DNA of 64,000 bases from Enterobacter huaxiensis (lineage in GTDB: Bacteria; Pseudomonadota; Gammaproteobacteria; Enterobacterales; Enterobacteriaceae), in NCBI RefSeq assembly GCF_003594935.2, contig NZ_CP043342.1:3162001-3226000 (forward strand), written 5' to 3'. The position numbers and the translations under genes were made by a program. How positions within the stretch are numbered: the first letter of the stretch is position 1; every line of letters starts with the position of its first letter. Shown one piece after another: positions 55,058-63,471 of this stretch. The notes below the pieces were generated by a model. The model saw only the letters and a list, made by a program, of their open reading frames with translations, made no database searches and was not told the DNA's origin.

Positions 55058-55325
55058 TGTTATATCCGAATTAAGATGTATAAATTATAAGACAGAACCC
55101 AGGCGTTAGGGCCTGAACTCCGGAATATTTTCCTGATGAAAACATGGAATTAAAATAAAAATCACGGTTTAAAGTTATTTTCTTGCCTGATTGATTAGCA
55201 AGCTATACGTCTATCTTAAATGCGGATAATTTTAAGTCAATTAACTAAAAATGAATTGTGTTTGTACTTAAGATTAATCTCAAGCAAAACACGAAAAATA
55301 TACTCATTCGGGGGTATCCGAAGGA

Positions 55326-56156
55326 TCACCCCTGCCCGTATTTCTCTAAAAGCGCTTCGGCGACAGCCATTGTTTCTCTGTCAGCGTCACCGTTCCATAA
55401 GGCCGGACGGAAATGCATCTGAAAGGCGGTAATCACTCTTTTTTGCTGTTGCTCCGTCGCGTTGTCCGGCACTTCATAGCCATAACGCACCAGCAGATCG
55501 AGCAACGCAGCGCGGTCAACTTCCTCATAAGGCGGACGTCCTCCAAGATAGAATGCAACGCGAGCCGGATCGGGCCATGCGCCTATCCCCTGTTGCGCCA
55601 GTTCGCGCCAGGGGAACAGCGGGCCGGGATCGTCCTTACGCTGCGGGGCAATATCCGAGTGGGCCACCACGTTCTGCGGTTTGATGTCGTAGCGGGCGAT
55701 AATGTCTTTTGCCAGCGGAACCAGCGCCGCAATCTGTGCCGGTTCGAACGGGGTGAAGCGTTTTACGCCCGCCGTTTTCTGCCAGCCGCGGTTTTCCAGC
55801 TCAATGCCAACAGACGTATCATTGATACGGTTGGTGCCGCGCCAGAAGCTGATCCCGGCGTGCCACGCCAGCTCGCTCTCCGGCACCAGCTGCCAGATGC
55901 GCGGTTTGCCATCCGGTTTCGGCGGAATTGCGGGGATTAAATAGTGGGAGCTGACGTTTTTGTCCGTCAGGGTTGCCAGCGAGCTGTCAAAATCATCGGC
56001 GGTATAGTGGATCACCAGCACCTTGATACGCGGGTACGCCGCCTGCGCCTGGTGGCGGGTATCCAGCTCGTAGGCATCTTTATCAACAATGCCCTTTTCC
56101 GTGGCGCACCCTGCCAGCAGCAGTGCCAGCAGGAGTGTTGAAAACGAACGCTTCAT
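55326..56156 (-). CDS. amiD: N-acetylmuramoyl-L-alanine amidase AmiD
   Basis: Zinc amidase of 276 residues, an outer-membrane lipoprotein that also cleaves anhydro-muropeptides. The lipobox is LLAG-C17. The amidase_2 domain covers about 40-185, with zinc histidines in [10 protein letters not shown] and [18 protein letters not shown]-terminal peptidoglycan-binding domain covers about 195-270. Its ATG overlaps the ybjQ stop by four bases, so the two form an operon as in E. coli. Confidence 0.96.
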   Translation of the reverse strand: MKRSFSTLLLALLLAGCATEKGIVDKDAYELDTRHQAQAAYPRIKVLVIHYTADDFDSSLATLTDKNVSSHYLIPAIPPKPDGKPRIWQLVPESELAWHAGISFWRGTNRINDTSVGIELENRGWQKTAGVKRFTPFEPAQIAALVPLAKDIIARYDIKPQNVVAHSDIAPQRKDDPGPLFPWRELAQQGIGAWPDPARVAFYLGGRPPYEEVDRAALLDLLVRYGYEVPDNATEQQQKRVITAFQMHFRPALWNGDADRETMAVAEALLEKYGQG

Positions 56157-56476
56157 CGACGGGTTTTCACCGCCGTGCCGCTTACGCTCACCATCAGCAT
56201 ACTGGCGTCTTTACCGACGGTTTCGTAGTCGATATCGATGCCCACAACGGCATCTGCGCCCAGCGCTTTAGCCTGATCGCCCAGCTCTTTAAAGGCAATT
56301 TCGCGCGCCTTACGCAGCTCTTTTTCATACGCGCCAGAGCGCCCGCCGACGATGTCGCGAATTCCGGCAAAAAAGTCGCGGAAAATGTTGGCGCCCAGTA
56401 TAGCTTCGCCGGTCACGACGCCGCAGTACTCGGTAATGGGTTGCCCTTCCAGGGTTGGGGTGGTTGAAAACTGCAT
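56153..56476 (-). CDS. ybjQ: UPF0145 / YbjQ family protein
   Basis: A 107-residue member of the YbjQ family, small proteins that form pentamers and were once annotated as heavy-metal-binding. Conserved blocks are [23 protein letters not shown] and [15 protein letters not shown]. Role unknown. It is cotranscribed with amiD and divergent from ybjP across 97 bases. Confidence 0.93.
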   Translation of the reverse strand: MQFSTTPTLEGQPITEYCGVVTGEAILGANIFRDFFAGIRDIVGGRSGAYEKELRKAREIAFKELGDQAKALGADAVVGIDIDYETVGKDASMLMVSVSGTAVKTRR

Positions 56477-56573
56477 ACTTTCTCTCCTTCTTTAGCGTTC
56501 AATGCCTTACCCGCAGCATTATCGGTTCGTTACGCTATGATTGAAAGGATAGTTAATAAATAAGGAAATCAAC

Positions 56574-57092
56574 ATGCGCTACTCTGCTTTAACGCTTTTA
56601 GTGCCTTGCGCGCTGGTGCTCAGCGCGTGCACCACCCCGGTAACGCCAGCCTTTAAGGATATCGGTACACGCAGCGGCCCGTGCATTGACGGCGGCCCGG
56701 ATACCGTGGCGCAACAGTTCTATGATTATCGCATTCAACATCGCGGTAATGACATCACCGCCCTGCGCCCTTATCTGAGCGACGGTCTGGCTAAGCTGCT
56801 GAACGATGCGGCCCGCGATCCGCAGCATAACGCGCTGCTTAAATCCGATCCGTTCTCCAGCCGCGCAACGCTGCCCGACGGCGCCAAGGTCGCGAGCGCG
56901 TCAACCATCCCAAACACCGATGCGCGAAATATCCCGCTGCGCGTGAAGCTGACTCAGGGCACCCAGTCCTGGCAGGATGAAGTGCTGATGATCCGCGAAG
57001 GCCAGTGCTGGGCGATTGACGACGTTCGCTACATCGGCGGCAGCGTTCATGCCCCGGCAGGCACGCTGCGCCAGTCGATCGAGAACCGTTAA
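56574..57092 (+). CDS. ybjP: Putative lipoprotein YbjP
   Basis: A 172-residue exported lipoprotein with lipobox VLSA-C19 (MRYSALTLLVPCALVLSACTTP). Residue +2 is Thr, so it should go to the outer membrane. The rest has no motif I can name. TAAGGA precedes the ATG. The gene sits between amiD-ybjQ and artP as in E. coli, and a hairpin follows. Function unknown. Confidence 0.92.
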   Translation: MRYSALTLLVPCALVLSACTTPVTPAFKDIGTRSGPCIDGGPDTVAQQFYDYRIQHRGNDITALRPYLSDGLAKLLNDAARDPQHNALLKSDPFSSRATLPDGAKVASASTIPNTDARNIPLRVKLTQGTQSWQDEVLMIREGQCWAIDDVRYIGGSVHAPAGTLRQSIENR

Positions 57093-57123
57093 CTCATCCG
57101 TTAAATAAATGTTAACCCCGTAA

Positions 57124-57156
57124 AATGTCCGGCATTTCTGACGGAATGCCGACATT
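57124..57156 (+). terminator. Terminator of ybjP
   Basis: AATGTCCGGCATT pairs with AATGCCGACATT across one bulged base and a TCTGACGG loop, followed by TATTCT. It lies 31 bases after the ybjP stop. Confidence 0.65.
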
Positions 57157-57239
57157 TATTCTCGCCGACATTAGCCTTCGCTATTTTGTGCTATGTTTAA
57201 GAGGAAACGCGGGTTATATTTAACTTTTAACGCAGAAAT

Positions 57240-57257
57240 ATTGCATAACTATTCTGT
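57240..57257 (+). promoter_or_regulatory. ARG box upstream of artP
   Basis: ATTGCATAACTATTCTGT matches the 18-base ArgR consensus at 13 positions, with both TGCAT and ATTC cores. No good second box is seen at the normal 3-base spacing. It lies upstream of an extended -10 element (TGCTATAGA at 57283-57291). Confidence 0.45.
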
Positions 57258-57282
57258 CAACGGTACTATCTGCGGCCTCAAT

Positions 57283-57291
57283 TGCTATAGA
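57283..57291 (+). promoter_or_regulatory. Extended -10 element of artP
   Basis: TGCTATAGA, an extended -10 (TGn then TATAGA), 27 bases ahead of the artP ATG. The -35 region is weak. Confidence 0.45.
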
Positions 57292-57318
57292 TTGCCTGGA
57301 TGAGTAAAGACTGCCCCG

Positions 57319-58047
57319 ATGAGTATTAAACTAAACGGCATTAACTGCTTCTACGGCGCACACCAGGCGCTGTTCGACATCACGCTGAACTGCCCAGAGG
57401 GCGAAACGCTGGTTTTGCTTGGCCCAAGCGGCGCAGGCAAAAGCTCCCTTCTGCGTGTCCTTAACCTGCTTGAAATGCCCCGCTCGGGAACGCTGGCGAT
57501 TGCCGGTAACCATTTTGATTTTGCGAAAACCCCTTCTGATAAAGCGATTCGTGAACTGCGTCAAAATGTCGGCATGGTGTTTCAACAATATAATCTCTGG
57601 CCGCACCTGACCGTCCTGCAAAACCTGATTGAAGCGCCGTGTCGCGTGCTCGGTTTAAGCAAGGACCAGGCGATGGCGCGCGCCGAAAAATTGCTGGAAC
57701 GTCTGCGCCTTAAGCCGTACAGCGACCGCTATCCTTTACATCTTTCCGGCGGCCAGCAGCAGCGCGTAGCGATTGCCCGCGCGCTGATGATGGAGCCTGC
57801 GGTGCTGCTGTTTGACGAGCCAACCGCGGCGCTGGATCCGGAAATCACCGCCCAGATCGTGAGCATCATTCGCGAGCTGGCGGAAACCAACATTACCCAG
57901 GTCATCGTGACCCACGAGGTGGAAGTGGCGCGCAAAACCGCCAGCCGCGTGGTCTACATGGAAAACGGGTATATCGTTGAACAAGGGGACGCGAGCTGCT
58001 TCACCAACCCGCAAACCGATGCCTTTAAAAATTACTTATCTCACTGA
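57319..58047 (+). CDS. artP: Arginine ABC transporter ATP-binding protein ArtP
   Basis: ATPase subunit of the ArtPQM arginine importer, 242 residues. Walker A is [15 protein letters not shown], the signature [15 protein letters not shown] and Walker [14 protein letters not shown]. It heads the artPIQM operon, with artI 19 bases downstream. An ARG box upstream suggests repression by ArgR with arginine. Confidence 0.97.
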   Translation: MSIKLNGINCFYGAHQALFDITLNCPEGETLVLLGPSGAGKSSLLRVLNLLEMPRSGTLAIAGNHFDFAKTPSDKAIRELRQNVGMVFQQYNLWPHLTVLQNLIEAPCRVLGLSKDQAMARAEKLLERLRLKPYSDRYPLHLSGGQQQRVAIARALMMEPAVLLFDEPTAALDPEITAQIVSIIRELAETNITQVIVTHEVEVARKTASRVVYMENGYIVEQGDASCFTNPQTDAFKNYLSH

Positions 58048-58066
58048 TGTGTTAGGGAAAATGATA

Positions 58067-58798
58067 ATGAAAAAAGTATTGATTGCCGCGCTGCTTGCTA
58101 GCGTCAGCCTTTCCGCTACCGCAGCCCAGACCATTCGTTTCGCCACTGAAGCGTCTTATCCTCCGTTTGAATCCATCGATGCCAACAACAAGATTGTTGG
58201 CTTCGACGTAGACCTGGCGAACGCCCTGTGTAAAGAGATCGACGCAACCTGTACCTTCAGCAACCAGGCGTTCGACAGCCTGATCCCAAGCCTGAAGTTC
58301 CGCCGTATTGACGCCGTGATGGCCGGTATGGACATCACCCCTGAGCGTGAAAAGCAGGTGCTGTTCTCTACTCCTTACTACGACAACTCCGCCCTGTTCA
58401 TCGGTCAGAAAGGCAAATTCACCTCTATCGATCAGCTGAAAGGCAAAAAGGTGGGCGTGCAGAACGGCACCACGCACCAGAAGTTCATCATGGATAAACA
58501 CCCGGAAATCACTACCGTTCCGTATGACAGCTACCAGAATGCGAAGCTGGATCTGCAGAACGGCCGTATCGACGGCGTATTTGGTGATACCGCGGTGGTG
58601 ACTGAATGGCTGAAAGCGAACGACAAGCTGGCGCCCGTGGGCGACAAAGTGACCGATAAAGCGTATTTCGGTACGGGTCTGGGTATCGCCGTGCGTCAGG
58701 ACAACACCGAGCTGCAGCAGAAATTTAACGCTGCGCTGGAAAAAGTGAAGAAAGACGGCACCTACGAAACCATCTACCAAAAATGGTTCCAGAAGTAA
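58067..58798 (+). CDS. artI: Arginine ABC transporter periplasmic binding protein ArtI
   Basis: Periplasmic arginine-binding protein of 243 residues with a 19-residue signal (MKKVLIAALLASVSLSATA). The binding fold shows the conserved FATEASYPPFESID and MAGMDITPEREKQV. I chose the ATG at 58067, which matches the E. coli protein; an ATG six bases upstream is in frame and nearer the AGGG site, so either could be used. A longer frame reaching into artP is not real. It is followed by artQ after 6 bases. Confidence 0.96.
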   Translation: MKKVLIAALLASVSLSATAAQTIRFATEASYPPFESIDANNKIVGFDVDLANALCKEIDATCTFSNQAFDSLIPSLKFRRIDAVMAGMDITPEREKQVLFSTPYYDNSALFIGQKGKFTSIDQLKGKKVGVQNGTTHQKFIMDKHPEITTVPYDSYQNAKLDLQNGRIDGVFGDTAVVTEWLKANDKLAPVGDKVTDKAYFGTGLGIAVRQDNTELQQKFNAALEKVKKDGTYETIYQKWFQK

Positions 58799-58804
58799 TT
58801 CCTG

Positions 58805-59521
58805 ATGAATGAAATTTTTCCTTTAGCAAGCGCCGCCGGTATGACCGTCGGCCTTGCCGTTTGTGCACTGATTATCGGCCTCGTGCTGGCGATGTTCTTT
58901 GCGGTGTGGGAATCGGCTAAATGGTTCCCCGTCGCCTGGACAGGCTCCGCGCTGGTGACCGTGCTGCGTGGGCTGCCGGAAATTCTGGTGGTCCTGTTTA
59001 TCTATTTCGGCTCTTCGCAGCTGCTGCTGACGCTGTCGGACGGCTTCACGATTAATCTCGGGTTTGCGCAGATCCCGGTGCAGATGCAGATTGAAAACTT
59101 CGACGTCAGCCCGTTCCTGTGCGGCGTGATAGCCCTCTCCCTGCTCTATTCAGCCTACGCCTCGCAGACCCTGCGCGGCGCGCTGAAGGCCGTTCCGCAG
59201 GGGCAGTGGGAATCCGGCCAGGCGCTCGGCATGTCGAAAGCGGCCATCTTCTTCCGCCTGGTGATGCCGCAGATGTGGCGTCACGCGCTGCCGGGGCTGG
59301 GCAACCAGTGGCTGGTGCTGCTGAAAGACACCGCGCTGGTGAGCCTGATCAGCGTGAACGATTTAATGCTACAGACCAAAAGTATCGCCACCCGTACCCA
59401 GGAGCCGTTTACCTGGTACATCGTGGCGGCGGCTATCTACCTGGTGATCACGTTGCTGAGTCAGTACATCCTCAAACGCATCGACCTGCGCGCAACGCGT
59501 TTTGAACGGAGACCGGGCTGA
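58805..59521 (+). CDS. artQ: Arginine ABC transporter permease ArtQ
   Basis: Inner-membrane permease of 238 residues with about five membrane helices. The ATPase-coupling EAA-like loop is [21 protein letters not shown] near residue 140. It pairs with ArtM and its stop overlaps the artM start by one base. Confidence 0.96.
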   Translation: MNEIFPLASAAGMTVGLAVCALIIGLVLAMFFAVWESAKWFPVAWTGSALVTVLRGLPEILVVLFIYFGSSQLLLTLSDGFTINLGFAQIPVQMQIENFDVSPFLCGVIALSLLYSAYASQTLRGALKAVPQGQWESGQALGMSKAAIFFRLVMPQMWRHALPGLGNQWLVLLKDTALVSLISVNDLMLQTKSIATRTQEPFTWYIVAAAIYLVITLLSQYILKRIDLRATRFERRPG

Positions 59522-60189
59522 TGCTTGACTATTTACCCGAGCTGATGAAAGGGCTGCACACCAGCCTGACGCTGACCGTGGCGTCCATCGTTGTGGCGCT
59601 GATCCTGGCCCTGATCTTCACCATCATCCTGACGCTGAAAACGCCGGTGCTGGTGTGGATTGTGCGCGCCTACATCACCCTCTTTACCGGCACGCCGCTG
59701 CTGGTGCAGATCTTCCTGATTTACTACGGCCCGGGCCAGTTCCCGTCGCTGCAGGAGTATCCGGTTATCTGGCACCTGCTCTCAGAGCCGTGGCTGTGCG
59801 CCCTGATCGCGCTCTCCCTGAACAGTGCGGCCTACACCACCCAGCTGTTCTTTGGTGCGATCCGCGCCATCCCGGAAGGGCAATGGCAGTCCTGCGGGGC
59901 GCTCGGCATGAGCAAGAAAGACACGCTGGCGATTCTGCTGCCTTACGCCTTTAAGCGCGCGCTCTCCTCGTATTCCAACGAGGTGGTGCTGGTGTTCAAG
60001 AGTACCTCTCTGGCCTACACCATCACCCTGATGGAAGTGATGGGCCACGGGCAGCTGCTCTACGGACGCACTTACGACGTCATGGTGTTTGGCGCGGCGG
60101 GTCTGGTGTATCTGGTGGTCAACGGTCTGCTGACGCTGATGATGCGTCTGATAGAGCGCAAAGCGCTGGCGTTTGAGCGTAGAAACTAG
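59521..60189 (+). CDS. artM: Arginine ABC transporter permease ArtM
   Basis: Inner-membrane permease of 222 residues with about five helices and the coupling loop QSCGALGMSKKDTLAILLPY. Together with ArtQ it forms the channel of the arginine importer. A REP element begins one base after the stop. Confidence 0.96.
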   Translation: MLDYLPELMKGLHTSLTLTVASIVVALILALIFTIILTLKTPVLVWIVRAYITLFTGTPLLVQIFLIYYGPGQFPSLQEYPVIWHLLSEPWLCALIALSLNSAAYTTQLFFGAIRAIPEGQWQSCGALGMSKKDTLAILLPYAFKRALSSYSNEVVLVFKSTSLAYTITLMEVMGHGQLLYGRTYDVMVFGAAGLVYLVVNGLLTLMMRLIERKALAFERRN

Positions 60190-60220
60190 TCGGGTGGCGG
60201 CGGCGCCTTACCCGACCTAC
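60190..60220. repeat. REP element between artM and artJ
   Basis: TCGGGTGGCGGCGGCGCC with complementary TTACCCGA arm, directly after the artM stop. REP elements here commonly protect the 3' end of the upstream transcript. Confidence 0.85.
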
Positions 60221-60285
60221 AGCGTGCATAAATGTGAATATTCCTTGCGGGTAACCTTTTGGTTATCCGTTTTTTTTTGCTATCG

Positions 60286-60324
60286 ACACAATACTTAATC
60301 ATTTATATTGCATATAAATTCAAT
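60286..60324 (+). promoter_or_regulatory. Tandem ARG boxes upstream of artJ
   Basis: Two 18-base ArgR boxes, 60286-60303 (13 of 18 consensus matches) and 60307-60324 (12 of 18), are separated by exactly 3 bases, the spacing used by ArgR hexamers. A -10-like TATATT at 60304-60309 overlaps them, so bound ArgR would block RNA polymerase. artJ is known to be the most ArgR-controlled art gene in E. coli. Confidence 0.6.
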
Positions 60325-60369
60325 AACTGGCATTGTTTATTCATAAGACCTACAGACGGGAGTATGACA

Positions 60370-61101
60370 ATGAAAAAGTTAGTTCTGGCCGCATTACTGG
60401 CAACCTTCGCCGCTGGCGCATCCGCCGCAGACAAAATCAATTTCGGCGTTTCGGCCACCTATCCGCCGTTTGAATCGCTGGATGCCAGCAACCAGATCGT
60501 CGGTTTTGATATCGACCTGGCGAAAGCCCTGTGTAAACAGATGCAGGCCGACTGTACTTTTACCAACCACGCGTTTGACAGCCTGATCCCGTCGCTCAAA
60601 TTCAAAAAATACGACGCGGTAATTTCCGGTATGGACATCACGCCTGAGCGTAGCAAGCAGGTTTCCTTTACCGATCCGTACTACGCGAACTCTGCGGTCG
60701 TGATTGCGAAGAAAGGCGCCTACACCGCCTTTGACCAGCTGAAAGGCAAACGCATCGGGATGGAAAACGGCACCACGCACCAGAAATACCTGCAGGACAA
60801 ACATCCTGAAGTGAAAACCGTGGCCTATGACAGCTACCAGAACGCGATTATCGACCTGAAAAATGGCCGTATCGACGGCGTGTTTGGCGACACCGCCGTG
60901 GTGAACGAGTGGCTGAAGACCAACCCGCAGCTGGGGACCGCGACCGAGAAGGTGACTGACCCGCAGTACTTCGGCACGGGCCTGGGTATCGCGGTGCGTC
61001 CGGATAACAAAGCCCTGCTGGAAAAACTGAACGGCGCGCTGAAGGCGATTAAAGCTGACGGTACGTATCAGAAAATTAGCGAGCAGTGGTTCCCGCAGTA
61101 A
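60370..61101 (+). CDS. artJ: Arginine-binding periplasmic protein ArtJ
   Basis: Periplasmic arginine-specific binding protein of 243 residues, closely related to ArtI, with a 19-residue signal (MKKLVLAALLATFAAGASA). The conserved FGVSATYPPFESLD and ISGMDITPERSKQV are present. I chose the ATG at 60370, which equals the E. coli protein; an ATG at 60364 is also in frame after GGGAG. It has its own promoter with ARG boxes and is followed by two REP elements. Confidence 0.96.
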   Translation: MKKLVLAALLATFAAGASAADKINFGVSATYPPFESLDASNQIVGFDIDLAKALCKQMQADCTFTNHAFDSLIPSLKFKKYDAVISGMDITPERSKQVSFTDPYYANSAVVIAKKGAYTAFDQLKGKRIGMENGTTHQKYLQDKHPEVKTVAYDSYQNAIIDLKNGRIDGVFGDTAVVNEWLKTNPQLGTATEKVTDPQYFGTGLGIAVRPDNKALLEKLNGALKAIKADGTYQKISEQWFPQ

Positions 61102-61109
61102 TGGTTTTT

Positions 61110-61182
61110 GCCGGGTGACGGCTGCGCCTTACCCGGCCTACGGGGGGAGTTGTAGGCCGGGTAAGCGCAGCGCCACCCGGCA
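61110..61182. repeat. BIME of two REP elements after artJ
   Basis: Two inverted REP units: GCCGGGTGACGGCTGCGCC with CTTACCCGGC (61110-61141) and GGCCGGGTAAGCGCAGCGCC with ACCCGGC (61153-61182). It lies between convergent artJ and the sensor kinase gene. Confidence 0.85.
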
Positions 61183-61187
61183 CTCTC

Positions 61188-62657
61188 TCACAGCGGCACA
61201 AAGAATCTGAACCGCGCCCCGCTCACCGAATCCATTAGCCGAATCCCCCCGCCGTGCAGCTCCAGCATCCGTTTCACGATTAACAGCCCCAACCCGCCGC
61301 GATTTTCCCGCGATGCCTGGGTATTCAGCGCCGATGGCCGCTGGAAAAGATCGTCGCGCAGCGTCGCCTCTACCCCTGTTCCGCTGTCGGCCACCTCAAC
61401 CTGCATCTGTTCATTTTCCTGCCACACCGCCAGACGAATCTCTCCGCCCGCTGGCGTATGCCGTATCGCGTTATCCAGCAGGTTCGTCACCACGCGTTCA
61501 ATCATCGACACATCGGCGTTTACCAGCGGCAGCGGCCCGGGGACATCAATATGCAGGTTCAGCTCGCGGGTGCGGGCGGTGAGCTCAAATTTTTGCGCCA
61601 CGTCGGAAATCAGCTCGCCCATCGCGAAACGCTCGCGCTGCGGCTTAATGCCGCCGTGCTCAAGACGCGCCAGCTCAAAGAGCTGCTGCGACAGGTGCCG
61701 CACCTTTTGCCCCTGACGCAGCGCGGTAGCGAGATACTGCTGATGCTCCTGCGGCGTGAGCGTGGCGGATTTCAGCGACAGGGTTTCGAGATACCCCAGC
61801 AGCGAGGTCAGCGGCGTGCGCAGGTCGTGTGAAATGTTGGCGATAAACTCCCGGCGCTGGCGGTCGCTGTCGGAAAGCTGATCCCACTGCGAGGTGATTT
61901 TGCGCGCCAGCTCGATAAAACTGTTGCGCAGGATGGCCACTTCGTCATTGACGGCAGGCTCCAGCGGCTCGTCTGCCAGCCGTTTAATGGCGCTCATGCT
62001 GTCCTGTTCCAGCCCGGCAACCTCCACCGTCAGGTGTTTCACCGGGCGCGTCACCCAGTACCAGATCAGCAATCCTGCCAGCAGGCCAAACAGCGCGACC
62101 CACAGCAAAGACCACAGCACGGTGCTCCAGAGCGCCTTGTGCCAGGCCATCTCCGCGAGCGCATTGGACTCTTCCCCCTGCAGAATAATGTATAAATAGC
62201 CCCTTAGCTCGCCGTCAACCCGCAGCGGCGTGGCGCTGAAGACCTTTTTATTCTGACTGCGCGGATCGTCGCCCAGTATCGGTATGGCGGTGCCGCTCAG
62301 GAAGGCCTGCACCGGCGCGAGGTCGATCTTTTGCCGCTGGATATGTCCCGGCGGCGCGGCATCGGCAAGGATTTCGCCGTCCGGAGAAACGACGTACAGC
62401 TCAACGCTCGGATTAAAGGTCATCAGCCGATCGAACAGCGGCTTAAGCGCGCTGCGATCGACCCTGCCCTGGGCGTCCAGAATCGGCTCGCGCTGGACAA
62501 TCTGCTGCGCCAGCCCCCCGGACAGGCGCTGCACCATCGCGTTACCGTACTGCATGCTGGTGTAGAGCTGTACCGCGCAGGCAACGGTGGCGCAGAGCAT
62601 CATCAGCAGGATAAACAGCAGCGTCAGCCGCTGGCTAAGGCTAAAGCGACGCATCAT
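61188..62657 (-). CDS. Two-component sensor histidine kinase (OmpR-partner type, unknown signal)
   Basis: A 489-residue inner-membrane kinase from the ATG at 62657 (MMRRFSLSQRL), preceded by GGAG; a longer frame upstream lies inside the response-regulator gene. Two membrane helices, about 11-31 and 176-201, flank a periplasmic domain of about 145 residues. HAMP follows, then HisKA with the phospho-acceptor H277 in FIANISHDLRTPL, and an HATPase domain with N box NLLDNAIRHTPAGG, G1 VADSGTG and G2 GGLGLLIVKRM. It overlaps the regulator gene by 17 bases. I cannot name its stimulus. Confidence 0.9.
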   Translation of the reverse strand: MMRRFSLSQRLTLLFILLMMLCATVACAVQLYTSMQYGNAMVQRLSGGLAQQIVQREPILDAQGRVDRSALKPLFDRLMTFNPSVELYVVSPDGEILADAAPPGHIQRQKIDLAPVQAFLSGTAIPILGDDPRSQNKKVFSATPLRVDGELRGYLYIILQGEESNALAEMAWHKALWSTVLWSLLWVALFGLLAGLLIWYWVTRPVKHLTVEVAGLEQDSMSAIKRLADEPLEPAVNDEVAILRNSFIELARKITSQWDQLSDSDRQRREFIANISHDLRTPLTSLLGYLETLSLKSATLTPQEHQQYLATALRQGQKVRHLSQQLFELARLEHGGIKPQRERFAMGELISDVAQKFELTARTRELNLHIDVPGPLPLVNADVSMIERVVTNLLDNAIRHTPAGGEIRLAVWQENEQMQVEVADSGTGVEATLRDDLFQRPSALNTQASRENRGGLGLLIVKRMLELHGGGIRLMDSVSGARFRFFVPL

Positions 62658-63348
62658 GATGTGGCTCCGCAAACTTATAGCCTTTGCCCCAGACGGTGCG
62701 AATAATCTCCGGCTCTGCGGCATCTTTTTCAATCTTGATGCGCAGGCGGTTAATGTGGGTGTTGACGGTGTGCTCGTAGCCCTCGTGCTGATACCCCCAC
62801 ACCTGCTCCAGCAGGGCCAGACGAGAGAAGACCTCGCCGGGATGGCGGGCGAAGAAGTACAGCAGTTCGAATTCGCGCGGGGTGAGATCGACGTCCTGGC
62901 CGTTAAGGCGTACCGCGCGGGCAAGGGGATCGATGGTCAGGCCATGCGCCTGAATCATCCCGGAGGTTTGCGCCTGCCCCATCGCCTGCTGGCGGCGGAA
63001 CAGCGCCTTGATGCGCGCGATCAGCTCCTGCACCGAGAACGGCTTGGCGAGGTAGTCATCGGCGCCGGTTTCCAGCCCGGTGATGCGGTCGGTTTCGCTG
63101 CTGCGGGCGCTGATGATAATTACCGGCAGGTAGCGCGTCATCTGGCGAATGCGGCGGCAAATTTCCAGCCCGTCAACGTTGGGCAGCATCAGATCGAGGA
63201 TTACCGCGTCCCACGGCTGAGCTTCCAGGCGCTGTAAGGCCTTCGCCCCGTCGGGTTCGTGGGTAATACTGTAGCCTTCGTCTTCTAAATTGAGTCGCAG
63301 AAGCGCCGCGATATCGTGGTCGTCTTCCACCAGCAGGATCTGCTTCAT
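62641..63348 (-). CDS. OmpR-family response regulator
   Basis: A 235-residue regulator. The receiver domain has D9/D10 (LLVEDDHD), the phosphorylated D52 (VILDLMLP) and the K in DDYLAKPFS. The C-terminal winged helix shows DLTPREFELLYFFARHPGEVFS and the end IRTVWGKGYKF typical of OmpR/PhoB proteins. It is the first gene of the pair and the partner of the kinase downstream. K-12 has no such genes between artJ and rlmC. Target genes are unknown. Confidence 0.92.
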   Translation of the reverse strand: MKQILLVEDDHDIAALLRLNLEDEGYSITHEPDGAKALQRLEAQPWDAVILDLMLPNVDGLEICRRIRQMTRYLPVIIISARSSETDRITGLETGADDYLAKPFSVQELIARIKALFRRQQAMGQAQTSGMIQAHGLTIDPLARAVRLNGQDVDLTPREFELLYFFARHPGEVFSRLALLEQVWGYQHEGYEHTVNTHINRLRIKIEKDAAEPEIIRTVWGKGYKFAEPHHDASL

Positions 63349-63438
63349 GGGTAAGCCTTATTCATGTCTTATGACGTAAGCTTACCTGATTTCGAGCGGG
63401 GGAAAAGTTCACATTTTGTTGAACATTGTGCAGGGTTC

Positions 63439-63471
63439 GCCGGGTGGCGGCTACGCCTTACCCGGCCTACG
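63439..63471. repeat. REP element overlapping the rlmC stop
   Basis: GCCGGGTGGCGGCTACGCC with complementary CTTACCCGGC. It covers the last codons and stop of rlmC, unlike the other REP elements here, which lie outside genes. Confidence 0.85.

Noticed and set aside
57977..58066. Upstream extension of ArtI by 30 residues
   Set aside because: It lies mostly inside artP and would mask the signal peptide.
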